From positions 6,968-54,062 of the forward strand of contig CAJJDP010000174.1 in assembly GCA_905182995.1 (NCBI GenBank): a DNA stretch of 47,095 bases, given 5' to 3'. Of the stretch, positions 37,846-47,095 are shown piece after piece; the first letter of the stretch is position 1; each line of letters starts with the position of its first letter. The position numbers were made by a program, and so were the translations under genes. Origin of the DNA: Paramecium octaurelia. Lineage: Eukaryota; Ciliophora; Oligohymenophorea; Peniculida; Parameciidae. Under the pieces are notes generated by a model that was not told the origin of the DNA, did no database searches, and saw nothing but the letters and a program-made list of their open reading frames with translations.

Positions 37846-39292
37846 ATGAATAATCCCATTGAAATAATATTCATAATACAATCTATACATGTTGTAGCAG
37901 AATTTCAAGCAGTCTAATTTGTAGGACTATTAGTACATGGACGAGCATCATGCGATTAATTTTTTTAAATAAGCGTTATAATCATTTATGAAAATCAAAA
38001 TAGTAGTAAGTGTAAGGTGGAGTTTAGCAAGAGTAGTAAGAAATACATTCCGAATAATCTTTGGTATTTCTCTTCACTATCCGCACAATCAGCATAAGAC
38101 GCCATACCGAGATCACAAATAGATAGCTTCAGATATAAACTGCTTAAGCTAAACTAGACACGACGATTGAAATATGAATTGAAAGGATTATCAATACTCA
38201 ATTTGGAAATATGTATTATCAACATGATAACATCATAACTAAAGATCGAATGGATGCGGCTAAATAAGTTGCAAGTAGCAAAGGCTGATGCAGATTCAGC
38301 ACCTGCATTATTATTATTTAAGTATGTTCCTACATTACAAGTAACTAAAATTATTACATTTTTGACGCAATTCCTTTATTCCAAATATTTTGTGCATGAT
38401 TTAAAGGATAGTTTTACTACTACCACTTTAACATTTATAACCTATATATCTTAAGTGGATATTAATAACCATTAGTGAACAACATAGGCAAATTAAAAAA
38501 ATTCAGAATTAGTTAAAGTTACAGAAGATTAGTTACTAGATTTCAAAAACGATTGAAATGATATAGCTAATTCTGCTATTTAAATAAGATAATGCTATTG
38601 CATAATTATTGAAGATGAAGTCATAAACCCTGGAAATAAGTATTGTCTGCATTTACATATGCTCAACAATTTGCAACACAAAATGCAGTTCAATTCAAAC
38701 AGTATTCATAATGGCTTATAATTGAAGTACAAAAAAAATTAGATTTCAATAAAGAGGTTCAGCCGAATTTGAGGAAGAAGTGATACAAACTAGAGCAATC
38801 ATAAGAAAATGATGCTCCGCACATTGATTGAATTTATTCATTTTTGAATGATATTCAGTTTCTGATACCACTATGTTGACACCTTAAGAGGTAGGCAGAG
38901 TAATTATTTTAATTTATGAAAAATATTAATCATTTTCAGAAATTCTCTACAATTTGTGGTATCAATCATTAAATTATAAATTTATATTAACAATCTCTAC
39001 CTTTTTTGAAGCTACTAATTTAATAAGTATTAATCCTAATTTCAAGTATTTTTAAATTAATAGATTCTAATTTAGCGGTTAAGTAGTTTTTAAATAAGAA
39101 AGTTATATCAAATATCAAACTAAAATACATGAGATAATTCTCTCAGCCTTTTTCATTAGTGATGATATTTATTTATCGATCCAATTTAATCTTTCTTTTG
39201 GATATCAAAAAATGATCAAATATAGATGTATTACTTGAGAATTTCAATAATATTTATTAATTAAATATGGAATATTTTCAGGAATCAACAAA
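37809..39292. repeat. Direct repeat, short form of 1,484 bp (lacks the 127-bp insertion)
   Basis: Matches 39294-40904 base for base where compared, with offset 1,485 up to the TA at 39106-39107 and offset 1,612 after it. The difference is one insertion of 127 bp in the other copy. It ends at the single N (39293), so it is probably a contig end. Confidence 0.9.
37846..38478 (+). CDS. Doubtful 210-codon open frame, unknown function
   Basis: ATG to TGA with glutamine TAA/TAG codons and no intron. The N-terminal part contains AEFQAVQFVGLLVHGRASCD and the C-terminal part KLQVAKADADSAPALLLFKY. G+C is higher than in the surroundings, which suggests present or past coding. However, short stretches of other frames in the same DNA also look coding, for example KDRMDAAKQVASSK, so the true frame is uncertain and the sequence may be a broken gene. 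I do not recognise a domain, and no clear signal peptide is present. The same frame recurs at 39331-39963. Confidence 0.3.
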
Positions 39293-39293
39293 N
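39293..39293. other. Single-N join between overlapping sequence
   Basis: The bases that follow repeat 37809 onward. It is the second contig junction of the same kind as at 33562. Confidence 0.9.
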
Positions 39294-40904
39294 ATAGAAC
39301 ATCACTACATTAGCGCACTCAGCTAGGACAATGAATAATCCCATTGAAATAATATTCATAATACAATCTATACATGTTGTAGCAGAATTTCAAGCAGTCT
39401 AATTTGTAGGACTATTAGTACATGGACGAGCATCATGCGATTAATTTTTTTAAATAAGCGTTATAATCATTTATGAAAATCAAAATAGTAGTAAGTGTAA
39501 GGTGGAGTTTAGCAAGAGTAGTAAGAAATACATTCCGAATAATCTTTGGTATTTCTCTTCACTATCCGCACAATCAGCATAAGACGCCATACCGAGATCA
39601 CAAATAGATAGCTTCAGATATAAACTGCTTAAGCTAAACTAGACACGACGATTGAAATATGAATTGAAAGGATTATCAATACTCAATTTGGAAATATGTA
39701 TTATCAACATGATAACATCATAACTAAAGATCGAATGGATGCGGCTAAATAAGTTGCAAGTAGCAAAGGCTGATGCAGATTCAGCACCTGCATTATTATT
39801 ATTTAAGTATGTTCCTACATTACAAGTAACTAAAATTATTACATTTTTGACGCAATTCCTTTATTCCAAATATTTTGTGCATGATTTAAAGGATAGTTTT
39901 ACTACTACCACTTTAACATTTATAACCTATATATCTTAAGTGGATATTAATAACCATTAGTGAACAACATAGGCAAATTAAAAAAATTCAGAATTAGTTA
40001 AAGTTACAGAAGATTAGTTACTAGATTTCAAAAACGATTGAAATGATATAGCTAATTCTGCTATTTAAATAAGATAATGCTATTGCATAATTATTGAAGA
40101 TGAAGTCATAAACCCTGGAAATAAGTATTGTCTGCATTTACATATGCTCAACAATTTGCAACACAAAATGCAGTTCAATTCAAACAGTATTCATAATGGC
40201 TTATAATTGAAGTACAAAAAAAATTAGATTTCAATAAAGAGGTTCAGCCGAATTTGAGGAAGAAGTGATACAAACTAGAGCAATCATAAGAAAATGATGC
40301 TCCGCACATTGATTGAATTTATTCATTTTTGAATGATATTCAGTTTCTGATACCACTATGTTGACACCTTAAGAGGTAGGCAGAGTAATTATTTTAATTT
40401 ATGAAAAATATTAATCATTTTCAGAAATTCTCTACAATTTGTGGTATCAATCATTAAATTATAAATTTATATTAACAATCTCTACCTTTTTTGAAGCTAC
40501 TAATTTAATAAGTATTAATCCTAATTTCAAGTATTTTTAAATTAATAGATTCTAATTTAGCGGTTAAGTAGTTTTTAAATAAGAAAGTTATACCATAAAG
40601 CTGCTCATAAATTTTGATTTTAAAATTGTAAATAAGATAAATATCTTGTTATTTATATAATTGAATATTTATACAAATTTTATAATCATTGAAAATTTCA
40701 GGTACTATTTTTTAGCGTATCAAATATCAAACTAAAATACATGAGATAATTCTCTCAGCCTTTTTCATTAGTGATGATATTTATTTATCGATCCAATTTA
40801 ATCTTTCTTTTGGATATCAAAAAATGATCAAATATAGATGTATTACTTGAGAATTTCAATAATATTTATTAATTAAATATGGAATATTTTCAGGAATCAA
40901 CAAA
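39294..40904. repeat. Direct repeat, long form of 1,611 bp (carries the 127-bp insertion)
   Basis: Second copy of 37809-39292, identical apart from the TA-bounded insertion at 40591-40717. It continues without a break into the upstream region of the TPR gene, so this is the contig that belongs here. Confidence 0.9.
40591..40717. mobile_element. TA-bounded 127-bp insertion, candidate internal eliminated sequence (IES)
   Basis: The long copy reads AAGTTA-TA-[insert]-TA-TCAAATATC, the short copy (39101-39115) AGTTA-TA-TCAAATATC. Precise loss of 127 bp leaving one TA is the outcome of Paramecium IES excision by the domesticated PiggyMac transposase. The ends are TACCATAA and, inverted, TACGCTAA. 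Both agree with the consensus TAYAGYNR at Y3, Y6 and R8 but not at positions 4-5, so the ends are weak. The insert is more AT-rich than its flanks and non-coding. Both forms in one scaffold suggest incomplete excision in the source DNA or a mixture of germline and somatic reads. A plain allelic indel is the alternative. Confidence 0.75.
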
Positions 40905-41108
40905 TTCTTAAATAAGTATGTATAAAGTTTAAAGGAAGCAAGTTTCATGTATATTGTTTTTGTAATTTTAAAATTAACAAAACAATCAATCAACATTTTT
41001 CAAGAGGAAGCATTAATAATTACATAAAGTTTATGTATGTGTAATTAAGAGAGGGTTGTAACTGAAGGAGAAAAAATTACAAAAATAGAAATAAAGAAAA
41101 TAGAAAAA
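40905..41108 (+). other. Upstream region of the TPR gene
   Basis: The frame of the TPR gene is open upstream of its assigned ATG, with in-frame ATGs at 41037 and 40947. The peptide from 41037 (MCNQERVVTEGEK) could belong to the protein. No promoter element was identified. Confidence 0.4.
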
Positions 41109-44100
41109 ATGAAAGTAATAAGAAAAATAAGAAAATTTAATGAAGAGAAAAACATAAAAATATAAGAGTAAATTAATTCAGCGATTAAGAAAAATAAAGA
41201 TGAATAGACACTTTACTATATTAAAGGTATAATTAAATTTGACAATTTTTGAGCAAATACCTTATAGACAATAAACAGATTTGAAGAAGCTTTGGAAAAT
41301 TATGATGCAGCAATTTAGAGAAATCCAGAAGAGTCTGACTATTATTTTAACAAAGGTATAATAAAATCAAAGTGATTTCATAGCAATTACATTAGATAAA
41401 ATGAATAGATTTGAAGAAGCCTTAAAAAATTATGATTCAGCTATTTAGAAAAATCCAGAAAATTCTAAGTACTATTTTAATAAAGGTATATTACAATCAG
41501 AATGATTTTTTAGCTGATACATTAAATAATATGAACAGATTTGAAGAAGCCTTGGAAAATTATAATTCAGCTATTTAGAAAAATCCAGAAAATTCTAAGT
41601 ACTATTTTAATAAAGGTATAATACATTCGGAATGATTTTTAGCTGATACATTAGATAAAATGAACAGATTTGAAGAAGCCTTGGAAAATTATAATTCAGC
41701 TATTTAGAAAAATCCAGAAGATTCATACTACTACAATGGCAAAGGTATTATACAAAGTGATTTTTTAGCTGTTACATTAAAGAATATGAACAGATTTGAA
41801 GAAGCTTTGGAAAATTATAACTCAGCAATTTAGAGAAATCCAGAAAATTCTGACTTATATTTTAACAAAGGTATAATAAAAATCAGAGTGATTTTTTAGC
41901 AATTACATTAGATAAAATGAACCGATTTAAAAAAGCTTTGGAAAATTACGATTTAGCAATTAAGAAGAATCCAGAAGATTCAAGGTATTACAATAGCAAA
42001 GGTATAATACAATCAGAGTGATTTTTTAGCTGATACATTAGATAAAATGAATAGATTTGAAGAAGCTTTGGAAAATTATGATTCAGCCCTTTAGAAAAAT
42101 CCAAAAAATTCAAGGTATTACAATGATAAAGGTATATTTACAATTAGAGTGATATCTTAGCAATTACATTAGATAAAATGAACAGATTTGAAGAAGCTTT
42201 GTAAAATTATAATTCAGCTATTTAAAATAACCCAGAAAATTCTAAGTATTATTTTAATAAAGGTATATAATAATTTAAGAAGTTTTTTAGCTGCCACGCT
42301 ATATAAAATGAACAGATTGGAGGAAGCTTTGCAAAATTATGATTCAGCTCTTTAGAAGGATCCAGAAGATTCGAGGTATTATAATGGCAAAGGTACTATA
42401 AAATTGGAGTGATTTCTTAGCTATTACATTAAAGAAAATGAACAGATTTGAAGAAGCATTGGAATATTATGATTCTGCAATTTAGAAAAACTCAAAAAAT
42501 TCTGATTATTATTTTAACAAAGGTATAATAAAATCAAAGTGATTTCATAGCAATTACATTTGATAGAATGAATAGATTTGAAGAAGCTTTGGAAAATTAT
42601 GATTCAGCTATTTAGAAAAATCCAGAAAATTCTAAGTACTATTTTAATAAAGGTATAATACAATCGGAATGATTTTTTAGCTGATACATTAAATAATATG
42701 AACAGATTTGAAGAAGCCTTGGAAAATTATAATTCAGCTATTTAGAAAAATCCAGAAGATTCATACTACTACAATGGCAAAGGTATTATACAAAGTGATT
42801 TTTTAGCTGTTACATTAAAGAATATGAACAGATTTGAAGAAGCTTTGGAAAATTATAACTCAGCAATTTAGAGAAATCCAGAAAATTCTGACTTATATTT
42901 TAACAAAGGTATAATAAAAATCAGAGTGATTTTTTAGCAATTACATTAGATAAAATGAACCGATTTAAAAAAGCTTTGGAAAATTACGATTTAGCAATTA
43001 AGAAGAATCCAGAAGATTCAAGGTATTACAATAGCAAAGGTATAATACAATCAGAGTGATTTTTTAGCTGATACATTAGATAAAATGAATAGATTTGAAG
43101 AAGCTTTGGAAAATTATGATTCAGCCCTTTAGAAAAATCCAAAAAATTCAAGGTATTACAATGATAAAGGTATATTTACAATTAGAGTGATATCTTAGCA
43201 ATTACATTAGATAAAATGAACAGATTTGAAGAAGCTTTGTAAAATTATAATTCAGCTATTTAAAATAACCCAGAAAATTCTAAGTATTATTTTAATAAAG
43301 GTATATAATAATTTAAGAAGTTTTTTAGCTGCCACGCTATATAAAATGAACAGATTGGAGGAAGCTTTGCAAAATTATGATTCAGCTCTTTAGAAGGATC
43401 CAGAAGATTCGAGGTATTATAATGGCAAAGGTACTATAAAATTGGAGTGATTTCTTAGCTATTACATTAAAGAAAATGAACAGATTTGAAGAAGCATTGG
43501 AATATTATGATTCTGCAATTTAGAAAAACTCAAAAAATTCTGATTATTATTTTAACAAAGGTATAATAAAATCAAAGTGATTTCATAGCAATTACATTTG
43601 ATAGAATGAATAGATTTGAAGAAGCTTTGGAAAATTATGATTCAGCTATTTAGAAAAATCCAGAAAATTCTAAGTACTATTTTAATAAAGGTATAATACA
43701 ATCGGAATGATTTTTTAGCTGATACATTAGATAAAATGAACAGATTTGAAGAAGCCTTGGAAAATTATAATTCAGCTATTTAGAAAAATCCAGAAGATTC
43801 ATACTACTACAATGGCAAAGGTATTATACAGAGTGATTTTTTAGCTGTTACATTAAAGAATATGAACAGATTTGAAGAAGCTTTGGAAAATTATAACTCA
43901 GCAATTTAGAGAAATCCAGAAGATTCTGACATATATTTTAACAAAGGTATAATACAATCTGAGCGATTTTTTAGCAATTACATTAGATAAAATGAACAGA
44001 TTTGAAGAAGCGTTAGAAAATTATGATTCAGCAATTTAGAAATGTCCAGAAGATTCAAGCTATCATAATAACAAAGGTATACTATAATTAGATTTATCTT

Positions 44101-44441
44101 TTAGCTATTACATTAAAGAAAATGAGTAGATTTGAAGAAGCTTTGGAAAATTATGATACGGCAATTTAGAGAAATCCAGAAAATTCTAAGTATTATTTTA
44201 ACAAAGGTATAATGCAATCAGAGTGATTTTTTAGCAATTACATTAGATAAAATGAACAGATTTGAAGAAGCTTTAGAGAATTATGATTAAGCAATTTATA
44301 TAAATTAAAAAGTTAGCGACTATTATTTTTTTAAAGGTATAATTAAGTATAGATACTTTCTTAGCAAATACTTTAACAAAGTTGAATAGATTTTAAGAAT
44401 CATTAGAAATTTTTTATTCTTTATCTTTTCAATCTCAATGA
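41109..44441 (+). CDS. Tetratricopeptide-repeat (TPR) protein with one tiny intron per repeat
   Basis: About 25 tandem 34-residue TPR units, each close to A-x-T-L-x-K-M-N-R-F-E-E-A-L-E-N-Y-x-S-A-I followed by QKNPENSKYYFNK. The units stack as helix pairs, so the product is an intracellular protein-interaction scaffold of roughly 880 residues. A short basic leader precedes repeat 1. Every unit is interrupted at the same place, after the first base of the opening alanine codon (G|CN), by a 24-30-nt intron beginning GTAT and ending mostly TTTTTAG or CATAG. The last unit is diverged and ends FYSLSFQSQ before TGA 44439-44441. The ATG at 41109 was chosen because the basic leader begins there; ATGs at 41037 or 40947 are also in frame. 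The partner is unknown. Occasional AAG splice ends or repeat-collapse errors cannot be excluded. Confidence 0.85.
41227..41253 (+). other. First of about 25 phase-1 introns (27 nt)
   Basis: Starts GTATAATT and ends TTTTTGAG; most of the later ones end TAG. The next is at 41356-41383 (28 nt). Retaining any of them brings a TGA or a frame change into the repeat, so splicing is required to read the array. Confidence 0.8.
41254..44437 (+). repeat. Tandem TPR array, DNA period about 129-131 bp
   Basis: The marker 'ATGAACAGATTTGAAGAAGC' or a close variant recurs about every 130 bases: 102 coding bases plus one intron. About 25 units are counted, the first and last being most diverged. Confidence 0.9.
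41660..43735 (+). repeat. Higher-order duplication of eight TPR units (2 x 1,038 bp)
   Basis: 41660-42697 and 42698-43735 are nearly identical including their introns, with only a few differences, while neighbouring single units differ much more. A third partial copy starts at 43736. The pattern implies a recent block duplication by unequal exchange, or an assembly error. Confidence 0.8.
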
Positions 44442-45951
44442 ATTAATATATTTATCATATAAATATTTTTATTAAATTTGAGTAATCCTTTACAATATCT
44501 TAATTTATTTGAGTATTTGTAGATTGCGAAATTATATATTTTTGGTGGTTTACTTTTTTTATATACTTATTTGTTTTTTGTTTCTCTGATAATAATTTAT
44601 CGTATAGTATGCATTAGAAAAAATTAATATATAATACTATTACTTATTGAGTTTCTGGCTTCATAGGTTTTATCAAACATTAACAGAAAGTTTATTTAGG
44701 TTCCATTCCCCTTAAAAATCAAATTACTCTTTCAGAATTCTATTCTAACAAAAATTTTGATAATGAGTCATAAAAACACAATTCCATAAATTTATATTAT
44801 GGGCCCAGAAGACCTAGAGGACGAATTACCTTTATTTGGAAATATATGGGTATTTTTATCCTGCCCATCCAAATTTGTTATTACATTTAAATGTCTTTTC
44901 ATTCCATAAAAACCTAAATTATTCCACACAAAAACTTTAATGAACTAATGTGGAATATATTTGTAAGAGCTTGTTTTATCAAATGAATTAATTATTTGCA
45001 TGTATTCTTTATTCATTTGCCTAGAGGGGGGTTGGCAATGGTTAAACTTAATTTAAACTTGAAAAATAATCCAAATACAGGAACCAATTAGTTTATGCCA
45101 CCTACTCAACACATATATTTTAATCACCATCTTTGAAAACAATAAAATATACCTCCTTCCCTTTATTGTTGTACAGTATTGTTATTTTTTTCAATAGTTT
45201 AAAAATTCCCTTTTCAGATTTAATATGGAAATTCAGTTTTCGAAGCCTTATAATTAAGAGTTTTCATTTTTATTCTGCTTTTAGATGATCATGTTGACTT
45301 TTTTAAAAGTACTATTTTTTGTATGCTTTTTATAAGTTTAGGAAATCTTGGTATTATAAAAATTTTTGCATTAGGTTACTGCCACTAGTTGGTCTATACT
45401 GAAGTATTAATTTTTTGTATTATTAAAGAGTGAAATGGAGCTCTAATTTTAGTTTATTATAGCATGGTGTAAAATATTCTTCCATAGATTTATTTCCAAA
45501 AATTAATCATTCTTTTAAAAGTTTTTCGATCTTTCAGTAGACCATAAAGGTCAGGTACAGGGCTTTGTAGAACTAAAATCACCAGAAAGTGTCATTCTTT
45601 AATTTACATTCATTTAACTCAATATTTATAATGTTAGTAATTTTAAATCATTTTATATCCTTAAATATTTAAATGTTATGAAAATACAGATTAATCATAT
45701 AAAATCTGCAAACGAGTTAAGTGCAATTATTTTTAAGATAACAAAGGATTCTTTACAACTAGATAAATTGATTTTTAATTTATATATTTTCATTTTTATA
45801 TGAATTCTATTAATTTTAAAAGACCTTAAGCAATATCTTAGTTGTTTTTCATCAATACCTGAAATTTATGAAGTAGTGGTATATATAGATTTCTTAAATC
45901 TTTCATTATTCATCTTTTTATTTTTCCATCTCATTAATTATGATTTCTTCA
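44442..45951. other. AT-rich intergenic region
   Basis: No open frame of note. Contains a short G-rich run (45024-45035, AGAGGGGGGTTG), which is not a telomere array. Nothing else was seen. Confidence 0.5.
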
Positions 45952-46133
45952 TCATATTCCATTTTTATCCAAATAGTTCAATCTTTGCTAAGCATATTTT
46001 CAATTGCTACAAGCCAATATGTTGAATCTTTTAGAATTGATTCGATTTGCTAATCATTGACTATTTTAGCTAAATGGCGTAGATTTGTCAACTATTCTAA
46101 TAGAGTATTTAAATTAGATGTAATATTATTCAT
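45952..46133 (-). CDS. Small putative gene, unknown function
   Basis: An ATG at 46133 opens MNNITSNLNTLLEQLTNLRH..., a helical, leucine-rich peptide. Unspliced, it meets TGA at 45978-45980 after 51 residues. With a 23-nt candidate intron (GTAGCAATTG...GCTTAG) it reads on to TGA at 45952-45954. The same frame continues after the first TGA with a coding-like piece (IWIKMEYDEEIIINEMEKQ), so it may instead be a gene with one nonsense change. It lies 48 bp from, and divergent to, the plus-strand frame at 46182, a spacing usual for Paramecium gene pairs. Confidence 0.35.
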
Positions 46134-46181
46134 TAATTATAAATTGATTTAGCCAGCATTTAAATTTTATTTTAAAAATTT

Positions 46182-47095
46182 ATGAGAAGAAAAGAAGCCT
46201 ATACTATTAAAACAATGAATAATAGTTCAAAATTTATTCCTCTATAATTTTATTCTAATTAAACCGAGTAAACTGGAGAAATTTAACTACCAATCTCACT
46301 GATTACTCCTTAGCTGATTAAAGAACACCATCTGGCTTTTCATCTTATCCTTTGAAATATTTTACTTTGAAAGTTACTTTAGATTGTCAGTTCCTAAAAT
46401 AAATCATCCGATGATCGCTGTTTAGATTTAGAAAATCACTTTTCATCTCAGAATAATTCAATAAGTTAACCCTCCAATTAATTTATTCAGAACTCATCCA
46501 AGCCTTTCTCATATTCTCTTATTGTTGGTCACCCTAATTCCTCTGCAAGCTTATGAAAAAGATGTATGATCATGCGAAATAATATCATTGACTAAATACT
46601 TGTGCAATAGGATATATACTGACAATTTTTTATGAAATTAAACATAATCATTTAGCTCGAAGAAAATTCTATTTCATAAGCACCAGTTAGCACCAAGATA
46701 AATTAACAAAGGTTTAAGCCAATTTAAGTAATGATTGAAATAGTAGAGATTGAATATAATGCAGCAATATCGCAACAATAATATACAACTTCCGCTTACT
46801 AAGTGAATTAGAAATAAGGCGTTGCATTTAACAATATTTTTAAAGAATTTGAATTTCTATATTGAAATGCTTTAATTAATTCAATAGGGCCAATAAACAA
46901 AATAAATTTGACAGTTATAAAATAGAGACTAAAGTCAAATAAATATGAACAGACTTTACTGCGTTCGCAGCTTTATAAGTTCCAAATGTGCGTGTGATAA
47001 AATTTTGTAAAAAGGGCTGAAATAATAATAATATATTATTGTAATTTTTATATTATACTAGGAGGAGCAGTGAATTATATACTTCTGATTCAACC
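46182..47095 (+). pseudogene. Serine/asparagine-rich coding sequence with frame breaks, running off the window
   Basis: An ATG at 46182 opens MRRKEAYTIKTMNNSSKFIP and continues into LITPQ. The next coding-like segments are one base out of step each time: ADQRTPSGFSSYPLKYFTLK, then DDRCLDLENHFSSQNNSISQ and PFSYSLIVGHPNSSASL. A later frame (from about 46733) reads NAAISQQQYTTSAYQVNQKQ and passes an in-frame TGA near 46862. I found no small introns that join these. It is a broken gene or one with assembly indels. The product is polar and low in hydrophobic residues, with no recognised domain. Confidence 0.4.

Noticed and set aside
45024..45035. G-rich run as telomeric repeat
   Set aside because: Only one short run, with no tandem GGGGTT/GGGTTT array.
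1..47095. CRISPR arrays, bacterial operons, ribosome-binding sites, rRNA genes
   Set aside because: None seen. The reassigned stop codons and tiny introns show ciliate nuclear DNA; the only regular repeat array is the coding TPR array.

Overview
The window is nuclear DNA of a ciliate, most likely a Paramecium. Long genes read through only if TAA and TAG are glutamine and TGA is the sole stop. Introns are tiny (23-32 nt, GT...AG). One gene carries Paramecium-surface-antigen-type cysteine repeats. A TA-bounded insertion is present in one assembled copy of a sequence and absent from the other, as expected for an internal eliminated sequence (IES). The DNA is very AT-rich and much of it is non-coding or frame-broken, which is unusual for a compact Paramecium macronucleus; germline or partly processed DNA is possible, but this is inference.

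Layout. 1318-8561 (-): a giant cysteine-rich surface protein of about 2,400 residues, with four reading-frame breaks. 8562-14268: AT-rich DNA with a 376-base gap and one doubtful reading frame. 14269-18997 (-): an intact 1,559-residue paralogue. It shares the CDDGN cysteine repeats and C-terminal multi-membrane module with the first protein but carries two lectin/laminin-G-like domains instead of surface-antigen repeats. 18998-25892: AT-rich, with scattered coding-like scraps. 25893-28391 (+): an intact, intron-less VIT + von Willebrand A protein of 832 residues. 28392-41108: a zone of broken coding fragments. It contains two direct duplications, each joined at a single N, that look like unmerged contig overlaps; one pair differs by a clean 127-bp TA-bounded insertion. 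41109-44441 (+): a TPR protein of about 25 repeats with one tiny intron per repeat, including an internal 1,038-bp higher-order duplication. 44442-47095: AT-rich DNA, then a small divergent pair of doubtful coding sequences running off the window.

The genes do not form a pathway. Two (possibly three) encode secreted or surface proteins and one an intracellular scaffold. The strongest leads are the IES-like length difference, the intron-per-repeat TPR array and the shared C-terminal cassette of the two surface proteins. I did not find evidence for an entirely new system. All reading was by eye: frames and splice sites in the three clear genes were followed codon by codon, while the coding fragments elsewhere are weaker because long frames without TGA arise easily by chance in such AT-rich DNA.
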